64,000 nucleotides of DNA from DATAOG01 sp963840925 (GCA_963840925.1 CAWJAY010000035.1:1-64000); one strand, 5' to 3'. Positions 52,881-62,351 are shown, counted from the first letter of the stretch. Notes: generated by a model not told the origin, from the sequence alone. Numbers and translations: made by a program.

Positions 52881-53699
52881 ATGCCGCTCCCGATCAGCGT
52901 GATCACCGTCGTGCTGAACGACCGCCACGGGTTCGCGGCGACCGCGGCGAGCGTCGCCGCGCAGACGGTCACAAACTTCGAGTGGATCGTGATCGACGGC
53001 GGCTCGACCGACGGCACGCTCGCCCTCATCCGGAGGCTCGAGGCGCGGATCTCGGCGTTCCGCACCGGCCCCGATGGTGGCGTCTACGATGCGATGAACC
53101 AGGGCCTGGGGCTCGCCCGCGGCGAGTTCGTCGTGTTAATGAATGCCGGCGATCGGTTCGCGCAGTCCGGGACGCTGGCCCGGGTGCTGACCGCGCTCGG
53201 CCGGGCGGAACCCGCGGTCGACATCCTGTTCGGCGGCACGATCCTCGAGTTGCCCAGGAACCAGCGGGTCTACCGGCCGCCGCATCCGGCCGCGGCCCGC
53301 CTGCGCTACGGTCTGCCGGCCTATCATCAGGCGACCTTTGTCCGGCGCCGGCTACACCAGGCGGTGCTCCACGACCTCGCCTCCCCGGTCTCGTCGGACT
53401 ACTACACGATTGCCAGGATGTGCCGCGAGGGCGCACGCACGCTCAGCCTCGACGCCCCGATCGCGATCCACGACTTCGGCCCGCACAACCTCTCCAAGCG
53501 TGCGACCTTCAGGCGGTTCAGTGATTTCGTCGCCATTCAGCGCCGGCTGCTGGGCAAGGGCTGGCCGGAGATCGCGGTCAACGCCGGGCGGTTGCTGTGC
53601 CTGCACGGGGCCTATCTGGCGATCACCAGCCCGGCGCTCGGCCCGCTCGCCGCGCGGCTGCTCGGGCCATGGCGCGTCCAGCCGGGCCAGAGCTGGTGA
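52881..53699 (+). CDS. Glycosyltransferase family 2
   Basis: 272 aa. The N-terminus is the GT-A fold: ISVITVVLNDRHGFAATAAS, then FEWIVIDGGSTDGTLALIRR with the DGGSTDG, and GVYDAMNQGLGLARGEFVVL followed by NAGD, the metal-binding position that replaces DxD in this subgroup. The later part has a helical stretch with YGLPAYHQATFVRRRL. WcaA/WcaE-like enzymes share the pattern N-D/D-G-G-S-T-D-G and GVYDAMN. It would add a sugar to a lipid-linked surface glycan. It is first in a four-gene polysaccharide block. Confidence 0.9.
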   Translation: MPLPISVITVVLNDRHGFAATAASVAAQTVTNFEWIVIDGGSTDGTLALIRRLEARISAFRTGPDGGVYDAMNQGLGLARGEFVVLMNAGDRFAQSGTLARVLTALGRAEPAVDILFGGTILELPRNQRVYRPPHPAAARLRYGLPAYHQATFVRRRLHQAVLHDLASPVSSDYYTIARMCREGARTLSLDAPIAIHDFGPHNLSKRATFRRFSDFVAIQRRLLGKGWPEIAVNAGRLLCLHGAYLAITSPALGPLAARLLGPWRVQPGQSW

Positions 53700-54634
53700 G
53701 CGCGCCGCGCACGGCCGCCCGGCGCCCCGATCCCGGCGCGCGGCTCGGGCGCGATTTCGCCGCCGAGGGCTACGTGATCGCGCGCGACCTGGTTGCGGGC
53801 GCGTTGTGCGCTCGGGCGCTGGCGGCGTTCGCCGCGGAGGTCAAACCCTATCGCGGCCACCTCTACCGGCAGTCGACCAGCGGCAATCCGGAGCGGCACG
53901 TCTTCACCGACCACGGCTATCTGCTCAATCCGATCCTCAACATCCAGAGCCTGCGTCAGAGCCGATTCCCCCGGTTTCGCGCCGCCGGCCTCGAGATCCT
54001 GACCAACCCTGAGCTGCATGAGGCGGTCGCCGCGATTCTCGGCGAGCCGGCCAAGCTCGTCCAGTCGATGTACTTCGAGGGCAATTCCGCGACCTGGGCG
54101 CATCAGGACGCCTACTACCTGGATTCGGCCGGCGCCGGCGGCCTGATCGGCGCCTGGATCGCGCTCGAGGACATCGCCCCCGGCGCCGGCCGCTTCTACG
54201 TCTACCCGCAAAGCCACCTGATCGACCTCGCGCCCAACCGCGGCGAGCTCGACATCGCCTTCCATCACGACCGTTACAAGCAGCACGTGCTGGAGGTGAT
54301 CGCCGCCCATGGCCTGACACGGCGGGCGCCGGCGCTCCGGCGCGGCGATGTCCTGTTCTGGTCGGCCAAGACGATCCACGGCAGCCTCGAGACCACCGAG
54401 CCGCAGCACTCGCGCAGCTCGATCACCGCGCATCTGCTCGCGGCGAGCGCCGAGTTCGTGCAGTTCCAACGCCGCCGGCGGCGCCTCGCGCTGGTCTCGA
54501 TCAATGGCGTCGAGGTGCACCTGCCCAAGGACCAAAACGCCTGGCGCGCGCGCGCCGCGCTCTGGGCCGAAGCGACCTTTCCAAGAGCCGCACAGCTGGC
54601 CAAGCGAACGGCGATCAAGCTGCTCCTCGGTTGA
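53669..54634 (+). CDS. Phytanoyl-CoA dioxygenase-family oxygenase
   Basis: About 321 aa; the ATG at 53669 overlaps the GT2 gene by 31 bases and a GTG at 53696 would give the common GTGA overlap, so the start is ambiguous. The Fe(II)/2-oxoglutarate site is WAHQDAYYLD (His and Asp) and a distal His in KTIHGSLETTEP, with Arg in HSRSSITAHL. LIGAWIALEDIAPGAGRFYV is typical of PhyH. It lies between two glycosyltransferase genes, so it may hydroxylate a sugar or a lipid component of the surface glycan, as some PhyH proteins do in polysaccharide clusters. The role is inferred from context. Confidence 0.85.
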   Translation: MARPAGPELVSAPRTAARRPDPGARLGRDFAAEGYVIARDLVAGALCARALAAFAAEVKPYRGHLYRQSTSGNPERHVFTDHGYLLNPILNIQSLRQSRFPRFRAAGLEILTNPELHEAVAAILGEPAKLVQSMYFEGNSATWAHQDAYYLDSAGAGGLIGAWIALEDIAPGAGRFYVYPQSHLIDLAPNRGELDIAFHHDRYKQHVLEVIAAHGLTRRAPALRRGDVLFWSAKTIHGSLETTEPQHSRSSITAHLLAASAEFVQFQRRRRRLALVSINGVEVHLPKDQNAWRARAALWAEATFPRAAQLAKRTAIKLLLG

Positions 54635-54763
54635 CCACGACAGACGGGGGCGGCCGCATAAAGAATTTCAATGTGATAGATTGCCAATTTCAAGTCTAAG
54701 ATGAGACTAAATTTTCTCTATCCTTGGTTAATCAAAAAACTTGTAGATCTACTGTAAGTTATG

Positions 54764-54798
54764 TTCTACCGTAGGGCGAAATCGCCTGATCGGTAGAA
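54764..54798 (+). promoter_or_regulatory. Hairpin just before the WcaI-like start
   Basis: TTCTACCG (54764-54771) and CGGTAGAA (54791-54798) are perfect 8-base arms. Inside, GGCGA (54775-54779) and TCGCC (54782-54786) form a second small stem. The 3' arm lies 4-11 bases before the GTG at 54803, where the ribosome-binding site should be. The whole 150 bases before it are AT-rich. It may be an RNA control element or a DNA operator. Confidence 0.4.
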
Positions 54799-54802
54799 GC
54801 CC

Positions 54803-56140
54803 GTGAAAGTCCTCATCCTCGGCCTCAACTTCGCGCCGGAGCTGATCGGCGTCGGCAAATACACAGCCGATTTCGCCGCTTGGCTGATCGAGCGCGGCCA
54901 CCAGGTACGGGTGATCACCGCGCCGCCCTACTATCCGGATTGGCAGGTCCGGCGCGACTACCGGGCCTGGCAGTACCGGCGCGAGACCATCGCCGGCGCG
55001 CCGACGCTGCGCTGCCCTTTGTGGGTGCCGGCCGAGCCGACCGCGGCCAAACGCATCCTGCATCTGCTCACGTTCGCGGCCAGCAGCTGCCTGCCGACCC
55101 TCTGGCAGGCCGTGCGCTGGCGCCCGGACGTGGTCTGGACGTGCGAGCCGACGAGCCTGACGGCGCCGACCGCGCTGCTCGCCGCCCGGCTGGCCGGCGC
55201 CCGGGCCTGCCTGCACGTCCAGGACCTCGAGATCGAGGCCGCGTGCGCGCTCTGCATGACCTGCCATCCCCGGCTGCACCGCGCGCTCCGAGCCACCTAT
55301 GGCTGGCTGCTGCGCCGCTTCGACCAGGTCTCGACGATCTCGGAGCGGATGCGCCAGGCGCTCGCTGCCCACGGCCTCAAGCCCGAGCGGCTCGGTCGCT
55401 TTCCGAATTGGGTCGACACCAGCGCGATCCGGCCGTTCGGGCCGCCCAGCCGCCTGCGTCAGGCATTGGGGCTGAGCCCCGGTGAGGTGATCGTCCTCTA
55501 CGCCGGCAACATGGGCGAGAAACAGGGGCTGGAACGGCTCGCCACGGTCGCCGACCGGCTCGCCGGCCAGCCCCGGATCCAGCTCGTCCTGTGCGGCGCC
55601 GGCGCGGTCCGGGCCCGGCTCGAGCGCCTGATGGCCGGCCGCCCGAACGTGCGCCTGCTGCCATTGCAGCCCAGCGAGCGGCTGAACGAGTTGCTCAACC
55701 TCGCCGACATCCACATCCTGCCCCAGCGGCCGGCGGCGGCGAGCTATGCGCTGCCGTCCAAGCTCGGCGGCATGCTCGCGAGCGGCCGGCCGTTCGTGGC
55801 CCAGGTCGAGGGCGGGGAATTAGCCCGGGCGGCCGGCGCCGGCGGCATCGCCGTGGCACCCGGCGATCCGGTCGCGATGGCCGATGCGATCCTGGCGCTG
55901 GCGGTCGACGCCGAACGCCGCCAGCGCCTCGGCCGCGGCGGCCGGCGGTTCGCCGAGGCCCACCTCGATCGCGAGCTGATCATCGCGCGTTACGTCGCCC
56001 AGATCGGCACTGGCGTTGGCGCAGACGCGCCGGCGCGGCCGTGGTGGCAGCGCCTGCGCGCGCACCTCGCGGCCCGCCGGCCGCGCCTGCTGGCGACGCC
56101 GTTCGCCACGCCGGGCGCTGTGCCCAGCCGTCACCGATGA
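54803..56140 (+). CDS. WcaI-like glycosyltransferase family 4
   Basis: 445 aa, start GTG 54803. The N-terminal Rossmann domain reads VLILGLNFAPELIGVGKYTA, the family signature with NFAPELIGVGKYT, then VITAPPYYPDWQVRRDY. The C-terminal domain has VLYAGNMGEKQGLERLATVA and LNLADIHILPQRPAAASYAL, where the acidic E of the GT4 motif is replaced by the usual WcaI-type sequence PQ. It matches WcaI-type fucosyltransferases of colanic-acid-like polymers. The tail beyond 400 is arginine/alanine rich. The stop overlaps the next start (ATGA), so the two are coupled. Confidence 0.9.
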   Translation: MKVLILGLNFAPELIGVGKYTADFAAWLIERGHQVRVITAPPYYPDWQVRRDYRAWQYRRETIAGAPTLRCPLWVPAEPTAAKRILHLLTFAASSCLPTLWQAVRWRPDVVWTCEPTSLTAPTALLAARLAGARACLHVQDLEIEAACALCMTCHPRLHRALRATYGWLLRRFDQVSTISERMRQALAAHGLKPERLGRFPNWVDTSAIRPFGPPSRLRQALGLSPGEVIVLYAGNMGEKQGLERLATVADRLAGQPRIQLVLCGAGAVRARLERLMAGRPNVRLLPLQPSERLNELLNLADIHILPQRPAAASYALPSKLGGMLASGRPFVAQVEGGELARAAGAGGIAVAPGDPVAMADAILALAVDAERRQRLGRGGRRFAEAHLDRELIIARYVAQIGTGVGADAPARPWWQRLRAHLAARRPRLLATPFATPGAVPSRHR

Positions 56141-57531
56141 TCGAAACCGGCAGCACCCCACCGGTCAAGATCTATTTCGAATACTGGCCGGTCGTCTGGC
56201 TGTGGCCGGTCAGTCTGGTCTTGATGCAGCTGACCTTGCTTCACCTGCCGGACTTCGAAGTCACCCTGGGCGTCGTGATCTGTCATTCGCTGCAGCTCTA
56301 CGTGTTGCTGCTGTACTGGATGAAGCGGCCCTCGGACCGGCAGTTGGTGTTGGCGCTTGGGGTGATCATCTACAGCCTGCTGCTTGGGGTCTTTGCGCTC
56401 GACGCCGGCGAGTTCGGCGGCAGCTTCGCCCAGGTCGTCAATCTGGTCGCGATGATCCTGATCTGCCTGAACGCGCCGCTCGCCGGCCGACCGGAGATCC
56501 GCCGCTCGATCGGCGTGTTCTGCGTGGCCGCGACCGGCGCCGGGCTGCTGCTGATCGCGCAGGCGCTGAGCTTCAACCTGCTGGGCGACCTGCGGCTCGC
56601 CAACCTGCTCGGGCCGCTGGCGCCGCTCGGCCCCGGCAACGCGGTCTATGACGTTACCGCCTACGCGCCGCCGCCGCGCGCCAACGGCGTCTACTCCGAA
56701 CCGTCGGTCGCCGGCTGGTTCATGAGCTTTGCCGTCGCGCTGGCGCTGGCCGCCCGCCGCCTGTACCCGCTGCTCGCGACCGCCACCGCGATCACCTGCA
56801 CGCTCGCCGCAATGGCCACGCTCAGCCTGACCGGCATCCTCGGTGCGTCAATCGTCCTTGCCGGCTATGCCCTGTTCGTGCGCGACCGGCCGGTCGCCAA
56901 GCTGTTCTGGCTGGCGCTCGCCGGCAGCGGCGTCAGCATCGCGATCTACTCCGCCCACCGGCTCGGCATCCTGGCGCGCTTTCAGGACATCGATCTGCCC
57001 GGCACCTCGATCTATTTTCGCCTGACCGCACCCTACACGCTGATCGCCGAAACTCTCTCCCGTTTTCCTCTCGGATATCCGCTCGGGCAGACCGACTTCA
57101 TTGCCAGCCGCGACTACTACGTCAACTGGCCGGCGGGCTCGCAGACCAACATCGACAACACGCTGTTCAAAGTCGTGTTCTATTTCGGCTTGCTCGGCAT
57201 TCTCTTCAACGGCGCCTACCTGGTCCAGATGGCACGCTATCTGTTGCTCAAGGGGCAGGCCGGCGGGCTGATCATGCTCAGTCTGTTGATCAGCCTCTCG
57301 ACCACGGGCGCCGGCTGGGCCCATCACTTCGTCCTGATGATCGGCTATGCGATCATCGTCGGCCGCTATCTGCACGCCCACCGGCTGGTGACCCCGACCG
57401 TGACCCGGGCGCGCCTCGCCAGGCTTCACTCAGCGGCGGTGAGCCGCGCGGCCGGCGTCCGGAAGGCCGCCAGCAACTCGGCCTCGCGCGCCTCGGCGAC
57501 CCGCAGATGGCGGGCCTTGACGTGGCCATAG
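56137..57531 (+). CDS. O-antigen polymerase/ligase-like membrane protein
   Basis: 464 aa from ATG 56137 (ATGA overlap with the GT4 gene). About ten hydrophobic spans, such as LALGVIIYSLLLGVFALDAG, FCVAATGAGLLLIAQALSFN and TAITCTLAAMATLSLTGILG, are followed by a large periplasmic loop with PPRANGVYSEPSVAGWFMSF and DNTLFKVVFYFGLLGILFNG, the Wzy-type loop and following span. It would polymerise or ligate the glycan units of this cluster. The last 35 codons run into the convergent IOR gene by 106 bases, so the true stop may be slightly earlier if one base is wrong. Confidence 0.8.
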   Translation: MIETGSTPPVKIYFEYWPVVWLWPVSLVLMQLTLLHLPDFEVTLGVVICHSLQLYVLLLYWMKRPSDRQLVLALGVIIYSLLLGVFALDAGEFGGSFAQVVNLVAMILICLNAPLAGRPEIRRSIGVFCVAATGAGLLLIAQALSFNLLGDLRLANLLGPLAPLGPGNAVYDVTAYAPPPRANGVYSEPSVAGWFMSFAVALALAARRLYPLLATATAITCTLAAMATLSLTGILGASIVLAGYALFVRDRPVAKLFWLALAGSGVSIAIYSAHRLGILARFQDIDLPGTSIYFRLTAPYTLIAETLSRFPLGYPLGQTDFIASRDYYVNWPAGSQTNIDNTLFKVVFYFGLLGILFNGAYLVQMARYLLLKGQAGGLIMLSLLISLSTTGAGWAHHFVLMIGYAIIVGRYLHAHRLVTPTVTRARLARLHSAAVSRAAGVRKAASNSASRASATRRWRALTWP

Positions 57532-60500
57532 CCACGGATCTGCTCGGGAATTCGGGCGATCTCGACCGCGAGCTGATGATTATCGAGGCTGAGCCCGGCG
57601 ATCAGCTCCTCGATCACCCGCTCGTAGGCGCCGATCAGGCGGCGCTCGGTCCGCCGCTCGGCTGAGTAGCCGAACGGGTCGAAGGCGGTGCCGCGCACCC
57701 CTCTCAGCTTCGCAAGCCAGCCCATCGCGGTCAGCATCCAGGGCCCATAGGCGCGCTTTTGCAGCTCGCCGGTCGCCGGGTCGCGGGCCGCGAACACCGG
57801 CGGCGCCAGATGGATCCTGATCTTCGGCCGGCCCTCGAACTGCGCCCGCAGCCGTGCCGCAAAGTCGCCGTTGGTATAGAGCCGCGCGACCTCGTACTCG
57901 TCCTTGTACGCTAGCAGCTTGAAATAGTAGCGCGCGACCGCCTCGGTGAGCTCGCTCCGGCCGGGCGTGCGCGCGGCTTCGACCTGCCGCACCCGCTCGA
58001 CCAGGGCGCGGTAACGCCCTGCGTACGCCTGGTCCTGATAGTCGGCGAGGAACGCGACCCGGCGCTCGACCGCCTCTTCGAGGCTGGCGGCTGGCCGCTC
58101 GCGATCGGCAAGGGGCGCTGCCGGCGCCGCTGCCGCCTCGACCGCGGCCGGATCGAGCGCGGCCCGCCGCCCCCAGGCAAAGGCGGCGAGGTTCATCGCG
58201 GCCGCGACCCGGTTGAGCTCGATCGCGCGCTCGATCGCGGCCGCCGAGACCGGCAGCAGGCCTTTCTGATAGGCGAGGCCGACCATGAACAGGTTGGCCG
58301 CGATCGCATCGCCCAGCAACGCGACCGCGAGCCTGGTGGCGTCGACCAGCGACGCCCTCGGGCCGGCCGCCTCAACGATCCGGCGCTCGAGCGCGGCGGC
58401 CGGAAAATCGAGGTCGGCCCGACGGGTGAAGTCGCCGGTCATCATCCGATGGGCGTTGACGACCGCATGGCCCTGACCGGGCGCCAGCGTCGCCAGCGCC
58501 TCGTTGCCGCCGGCGACCACCAGATCGCAGCCCAGCAGCAGCCGGGCGCCGCCCGGCGCGATCCGCACGGCCTGGATCGCCTCCGGCCGGGCCGCGATCC
58601 GCAGGTGGCTGATGACCGCACCGCCCTTCTGGGCGAGCCCGGTCATGTCGAGCACCGCAGCGCCCTTGCCCTCGAGATGGGCGGCCATGCCGAGCAGCGC
58701 GCCGATCGTGACGACGCCGGTGCCGCCGACGCCGCCGACCACGATGCCGTAGCCCTGACCCAGCGCCGGCAGCTCGGGCTCCGGCAGCGCCTCGGGGCCG
58801 CGCCCCTCGCCCGGCGCCGGCCGACCCTTGCGCAGACCGGCGCCCTCGACCGTGACGAAGCTCGGGCAGAAGCCCTTGAGGCACGAGTAGTCCTTGTTGC
58901 AGGCCGACTGGTCGATCTGACGCTTGCGCCCGAACTCGGTCTCGACCGGCACGATCGCGACGCAGTTGGAGACGAGACCGCAGTCGCCGCAGCCCTCGCA
59001 GACCAGCTCGTTGATCACGACGCGCGCGGACGGATCCGCCATCTGGCCGCGCTTGCGCCGCCTGCGCTTCTCGGCCGCGCAGGTCTGGTCATAGACCAGG
59101 ACCGTGGTGCCCTCGACCTCGCGCAGCTGGCGCTGGACCTGATCGAGCTCGTCCCGATGCCGGATCGTCGTGCCCGGCGCGAAGCCGGCGTGCAGCGGAT
59201 ACTTGTCCGGCTGATCGGTGACCACGACCACCTGGCGCGCGCCTTGCGCCGCGACCTCGCGGGTGATCTGGGGCACGGTCAAGGGGCCATCGACGCTCTG
59301 GCCGCCGGTCATCGCGACCGCGTCGTTGTAGAGGACCTTGAAAGTGACGTTGACGCCGGCCGCGATCGCCGCCCGGATCGCCAGCAGGCCCGAGTGATAG
59401 TAGGTGCCATCGCCGATGTTCTGGAACACGTGCGAGCGCTTCGAGAACGGCGCCTCGCCGACCCAGTTGGCGCCCTCGCCGCCCATCTGGGTGTAGCCGA
59501 TCGTGCTGCGCTCCATCCACTGGGCCATGTAGTGGCAGCCGATGCCGGCCTTGGCGAGGCTGCCCTCGGGCACCCGGGTCGAGGTGTTGTGCGGGCAGCC
59601 GGCGCAGAAATAGGGCGTGCGCAGCAGCGGGGCGGCCGGCGCCTGCTCCAGGTCCCGTCTTTGCTGCAGCCGCTCGAGCGCGGCCGCCACCCGGTCGTTC
59701 CGGTCGAGCCGGAGGATGCGCAGGGCCAGCGCCTCGGCGATCTGGTTGGCGGACAGCGCGCCGTGCGAGGGAAACAGCGGCTGGTCCCGCTCGTCGCGCT
59801 TGCCGACGATCACCGGCGCGTCGGCCCGGCCGTAGAGCAGCTCCTTGAGCTGGCCCTCGATCAGGCCGCGCTTCTCCTCGACCACGACGATCTGCTCGAG
59901 GCCGTCGGCAAAGGCCAGCACCGCCTGCCGCTCGAGCGGCCAGACCAGACCGAGCTTCAGGACGCGCACGCCCAGCCGCTCGGCCAGCGCCTGGTCGATG
60001 CCAAGCTCGTCGAGCGCCTGGCGCAGGTCGAGGTACGACTTGCCGACCGAGACGATGCCGAGCCGCGCGGCCTTGCTGGCGAAGACCAGCCGGTCGAACC
60101 GGTTGGTCGCCGCAAATGCGCGCACCGCCTCGAGCTTGAAGCGGTGCAGGCGCTCCTCCTGGGCAAGCGGCGGATCGGGCAAGCGGATGTTGAGCCCGCC
60201 CGGCGGCAGCTCGAACTCGGGCGTGCCGATCTGGATCCCTGCCGGATCGAGCTCGATCGAGGCCGCGGTGTTGACCGTGTCGTGGATGCATTTCAGCCCG
60301 ATCCAGCAGCCGCTGTAGCGGGACAGCCCGAAGCCGAGCAGGCCGAACTCCAAAATCTCGGCGACGCCCGCCGGGTTGAGCACCGGGATCTGGGCGTCGA
60401 CCAGCGCGTACTCGCTCTGATGGGCCGTGGTCGAGCTCTCGCAGGTGTGGTCGTCGCCCATCAGCACGAGCACGCCGCCCAGCTTCGAAGTGCCGGCGAG

Positions 60501-60890
60501 ATTGCCGTGCTTGAATACGTCGCCGGTGCGGTCGACGCCCGGGCCCTTGCCGTACCACATGCCGAACACGCCGTCGTACCGGCCTTCGCCGTGCAGCTCC
60601 GCCTGCTGCGTGCCCCAGAGCGCGGTCGCCGCCAGATCCTCGTTGACGCCGGCCTGGAACACGACGTGGTGCTGCTCGAGAAACCGCCGGGCGGCGATCA
60701 TCTGCTGGTCGAGGCCGCCGAGCGGCGAGCCGCGATAGCCGGTGACATAGCCCGCGGTGTCGTGGCCGGCCCCGAGGTCGCGCTGTCGCTGGAGCATCGG
60801 CAGCCGGACCAGCGCCTGGATGCCGGTCAGAAAAACCCGGCCGCGGTCCTTGGTGTACTTGTCGTCGAGGGTGACATCGGCAAGCTTCAC
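57426..60890 (-). CDS. Indolepyruvate ferredoxin oxidoreductase, fused form
   Basis: 1154 aa from GTG 60890 (MKLADVTLDDKYTKDRGRVF), with GGGAGA upstream; a longer frame beyond it is not family-like. The N-terminal pyrimidine-binding part has VTGYRGSPLGGLDQQMIAAR and GKGPGVDRTGDVFKHGNLAG. The TPP domain has GIGCHYMAQWMERSTIGYTQ and FQNIGDGTYYHSGLLAIRAA. A ferredoxin-like segment is CEGCGDCGLVSNC and CNKDYSCLKGFCP, two cysteine clusters. The C-terminal gamma-type domain has GGVGGTGVVTIGALLGMAAH and LAQKGGAVISHLRIA. It oxidises aromatic 2-oxoacids to acyl-CoA with ferredoxin reduction. Length matches the proteobacterial fused form. It is monocistronic here. Confidence 0.92.
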   Translation of the reverse strand: MKLADVTLDDKYTKDRGRVFLTGIQALVRLPMLQRQRDLGAGHDTAGYVTGYRGSPLGGLDQQMIAARRFLEQHHVVFQAGVNEDLAATALWGTQQAELHGEGRYDGVFGMWYGKGPGVDRTGDVFKHGNLAGTSKLGGVLVLMGDDHTCESSTTAHQSEYALVDAQIPVLNPAGVAEILEFGLLGFGLSRYSGCWIGLKCIHDTVNTAASIELDPAGIQIGTPEFELPPGGLNIRLPDPPLAQEERLHRFKLEAVRAFAATNRFDRLVFASKAARLGIVSVGKSYLDLRQALDELGIDQALAERLGVRVLKLGLVWPLERQAVLAFADGLEQIVVVEEKRGLIEGQLKELLYGRADAPVIVGKRDERDQPLFPSHGALSANQIAEALALRILRLDRNDRVAAALERLQQRRDLEQAPAAPLLRTPYFCAGCPHNTSTRVPEGSLAKAGIGCHYMAQWMERSTIGYTQMGGEGANWVGEAPFSKRSHVFQNIGDGTYYHSGLLAIRAAIAAGVNVTFKVLYNDAVAMTGGQSVDGPLTVPQITREVAAQGARQVVVVTDQPDKYPLHAGFAPGTTIRHRDELDQVQRQLREVEGTTVLVYDQTCAAEKRRRRKRGQMADPSARVVINELVCEGCGDCGLVSNCVAIVPVETEFGRKRQIDQSACNKDYSCLKGFCPSFVTVEGAGLRKGRPAPGEGRGPEALPEPELPALGQGYGIVVGGVGGTGVVTIGALLGMAAHLEGKGAAVLDMTGLAQKGGAVISHLRIAARPEAIQAVRIAPGGARLLLGCDLVVAGGNEALATLAPGQGHAVVNAHRMMTGDFTRRADLDFPAAALERRIVEAAGPRASLVDATRLAVALLGDAIAANLFMVGLAYQKGLLPVSAAAIERAIELNRVAAAMNLAAFAWGRRAALDPAAVEAAAAPAAPLADRERPAASLEEAVERRVAFLADYQDQAYAGRYRALVERVRQVEAARTPGRSELTEAVARYYFKLLAYKDEYEVARLYTNGDFAARLRAQFEGRPKIRIHLAPPVFAARDPATGELQKRAYGPWMLTAMGWLAKLRGVRGTAFDPFGYSAERRTERRLIGAYERVIEELIAGLSLDNHQLAVEIARIPEQIRGYGHVKARHLRVAEAREAELLAAFRTPAARLTAAE

Positions 60891-61009
60891 GACGCCGTCT
60901 CCCTGGCCCTTACGGGCCTCTCTTGCGAGCAGCTCGCAGCCCGCTAGGCTAGCAAGTCCGGGGCCAGCGAGTCGAGCGGCAGCGGCCGCGCAGCGGGGGC
61001 GGGCCGACC

Positions 61010-62215
61010 ATGACCGACGTCGCGCAGCTGATCGAGCGCCAGACCGATGGCTTTGGCCTCGAGGCCGAGCTCTACCACGCGCCCGCGGTCTTTGCCGCCG
61101 AGCTGGCGCGGATCTTCCGGTGTCACTGGCTGTTCGTCGGCCACAGCTGCGAGCTGCCGGACCGGGGCGACTTCTGCACCTGGCAGATCGGCGACGACCC
61201 ACTGCTCGTGGTCCGGGGCGAGGACGGCACGATCCGGGCGCTGCACAACGTCTGCCGGCATCGCGGCTCGCTGGTCTGCGAGCGCGAACGGGGCCGCGCG
61301 GCCCGCCTCGTCTGCCCCTACCACGGCTGGACCTACGGCCTCGACGGCCGGCTGCTCCAGGCGCCGGGCATCAGCGCGGCGGGCCGCGCCCGCTTCGGCC
61401 TGAAGAGCGCGCAGGCCGAGGAGGTCTGCGGCCTGATTTTCGTCAACCTCGCTGAACGACCCGAGCCGATCGACGCGCTGCGCGCCCACTTCGAGCCGAT
61501 CCTGGCACCCCAGGGGCTCGAGCGGGCAAAGGTCGCCAGCAGCGTCGACTACGATCTGCCCGTGAACTGGAAAACCGTGATCGAGAACAATCGCGAGTGC
61601 CTGCACTGTCCGGCCAACCACCGGCTCTACGTCAGCGTCACCTACGACGTCGCCAACCACGACCCGGACAGGCAGGTGGAGATCGAGGCGCGGGTCGCCG
61701 AGTGCCGCACGCGCTGGGCCGTGATGGGGCTGGACGTGAGCCGGGTCAACTCGTCGTCGGATGCGAACGGGCCCTGGTTTCGCGCCAACCGCACCCCGGT
61801 GCGCGCGGGCTTCGTTACCGAGAGCCGGGACGGCCGGCCGGTAGCCCCGCTGATGGGCGAGTTCACCGATCCGGACATGGGCACTGCGCGCGCCAACACC
61901 AACCTCAACTTCTGGTGCCACGCCAACAGCGACTATGCGAACACGGTGCGCATCACGCCGCTCGCCCCGGCTCGCACGCTGGTGCGCGCGTATTGGCTGG
62001 TCCGGGAGGGCGCGCTCGAGGGCCGCGACTACGACCCCGAGCGGGTGGCTGAAGTCCACGCCACGACGATGGCCGAGGACTGGGCGATCTGCCGCCGGGT
62101 CGCGGCCGGGCTGCGCTCCTCCGCCTACGAACCGGGGCCGCTGTCGCCGGACCGCGAGCAGAACGTCCGCAGTTTCCTTTGCTGGTACCTCCGGACGATG
62201 CGTGCGAATCTCTGA
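61010..62215 (+). CDS. Rieske aromatic ring-hydroxylating oxygenase, alpha subunit
   Basis: 401 aa. The Rieske cluster is CRHRGSLVC (C-x-H) and CPYHGWTY (C-x-x-H), about residues 84-110. The mononuclear iron site is NNRECLHCPANHRLYVSV (two His) with an Asp nearer the C-terminus (EDWAICRRV). The start MTDVAQLIERQTDGFGLEAE is acceptable. Such enzymes add oxygen to aromatic rings or remove methyl groups from quaternary amines; the close CHCPxNH pattern also suits glycine-betaine or carnitine oxygenases, so the substrate is open. No reductase is next to it. It is divergent to the indolepyruvate oxidoreductase. Confidence 0.9.
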   Translation: MTDVAQLIERQTDGFGLEAELYHAPAVFAAELARIFRCHWLFVGHSCELPDRGDFCTWQIGDDPLLVVRGEDGTIRALHNVCRHRGSLVCERERGRAARLVCPYHGWTYGLDGRLLQAPGISAAGRARFGLKSAQAEEVCGLIFVNLAERPEPIDALRAHFEPILAPQGLERAKVASSVDYDLPVNWKTVIENNRECLHCPANHRLYVSVTYDVANHDPDRQVEIEARVAECRTRWAVMGLDVSRVNSSSDANGPWFRANRTPVRAGFVTESRDGRPVAPLMGEFTDPDMGTARANTNLNFWCHANSDYANTVRITPLAPARTLVRAYWLVREGALEGRDYDPERVAEVHATTMAEDWAICRRVAAGLRSSAYEPGPLSPDREQNVRSFLCWYLRTMRANL

Positions 62216-62351
62216 GGGTCCGATCGCTCTGGCTCCGGCCTGCGGCCGCGGTTCCGCGCCCGTCGCGCTACTGTTCCCGGAAGCGATTGTCCGTCGTGCA
62301 CAGCCAGCGTAAGGTCTTGCGCAGTGCGAGCCAGTGGGTGGAACCTCGGCG

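Noticed and set aside
54788..54798. An ops/JUMPstart-type element (GGCGGTAG-like) before the WcaI-like gene
   Set aside because: Only CGGTAG matches, there is no second GTAG at the usual spacing, and RfaH control is a gammaproteobacterial theme.
60891..61202. N-terminal extension of the indolepyruvate oxidoreductase by about 100 codons
   Set aside because: The extension is arginine-rich and overlaps the divergent Rieske oxygenase gene; the family begins at GTG 60890.
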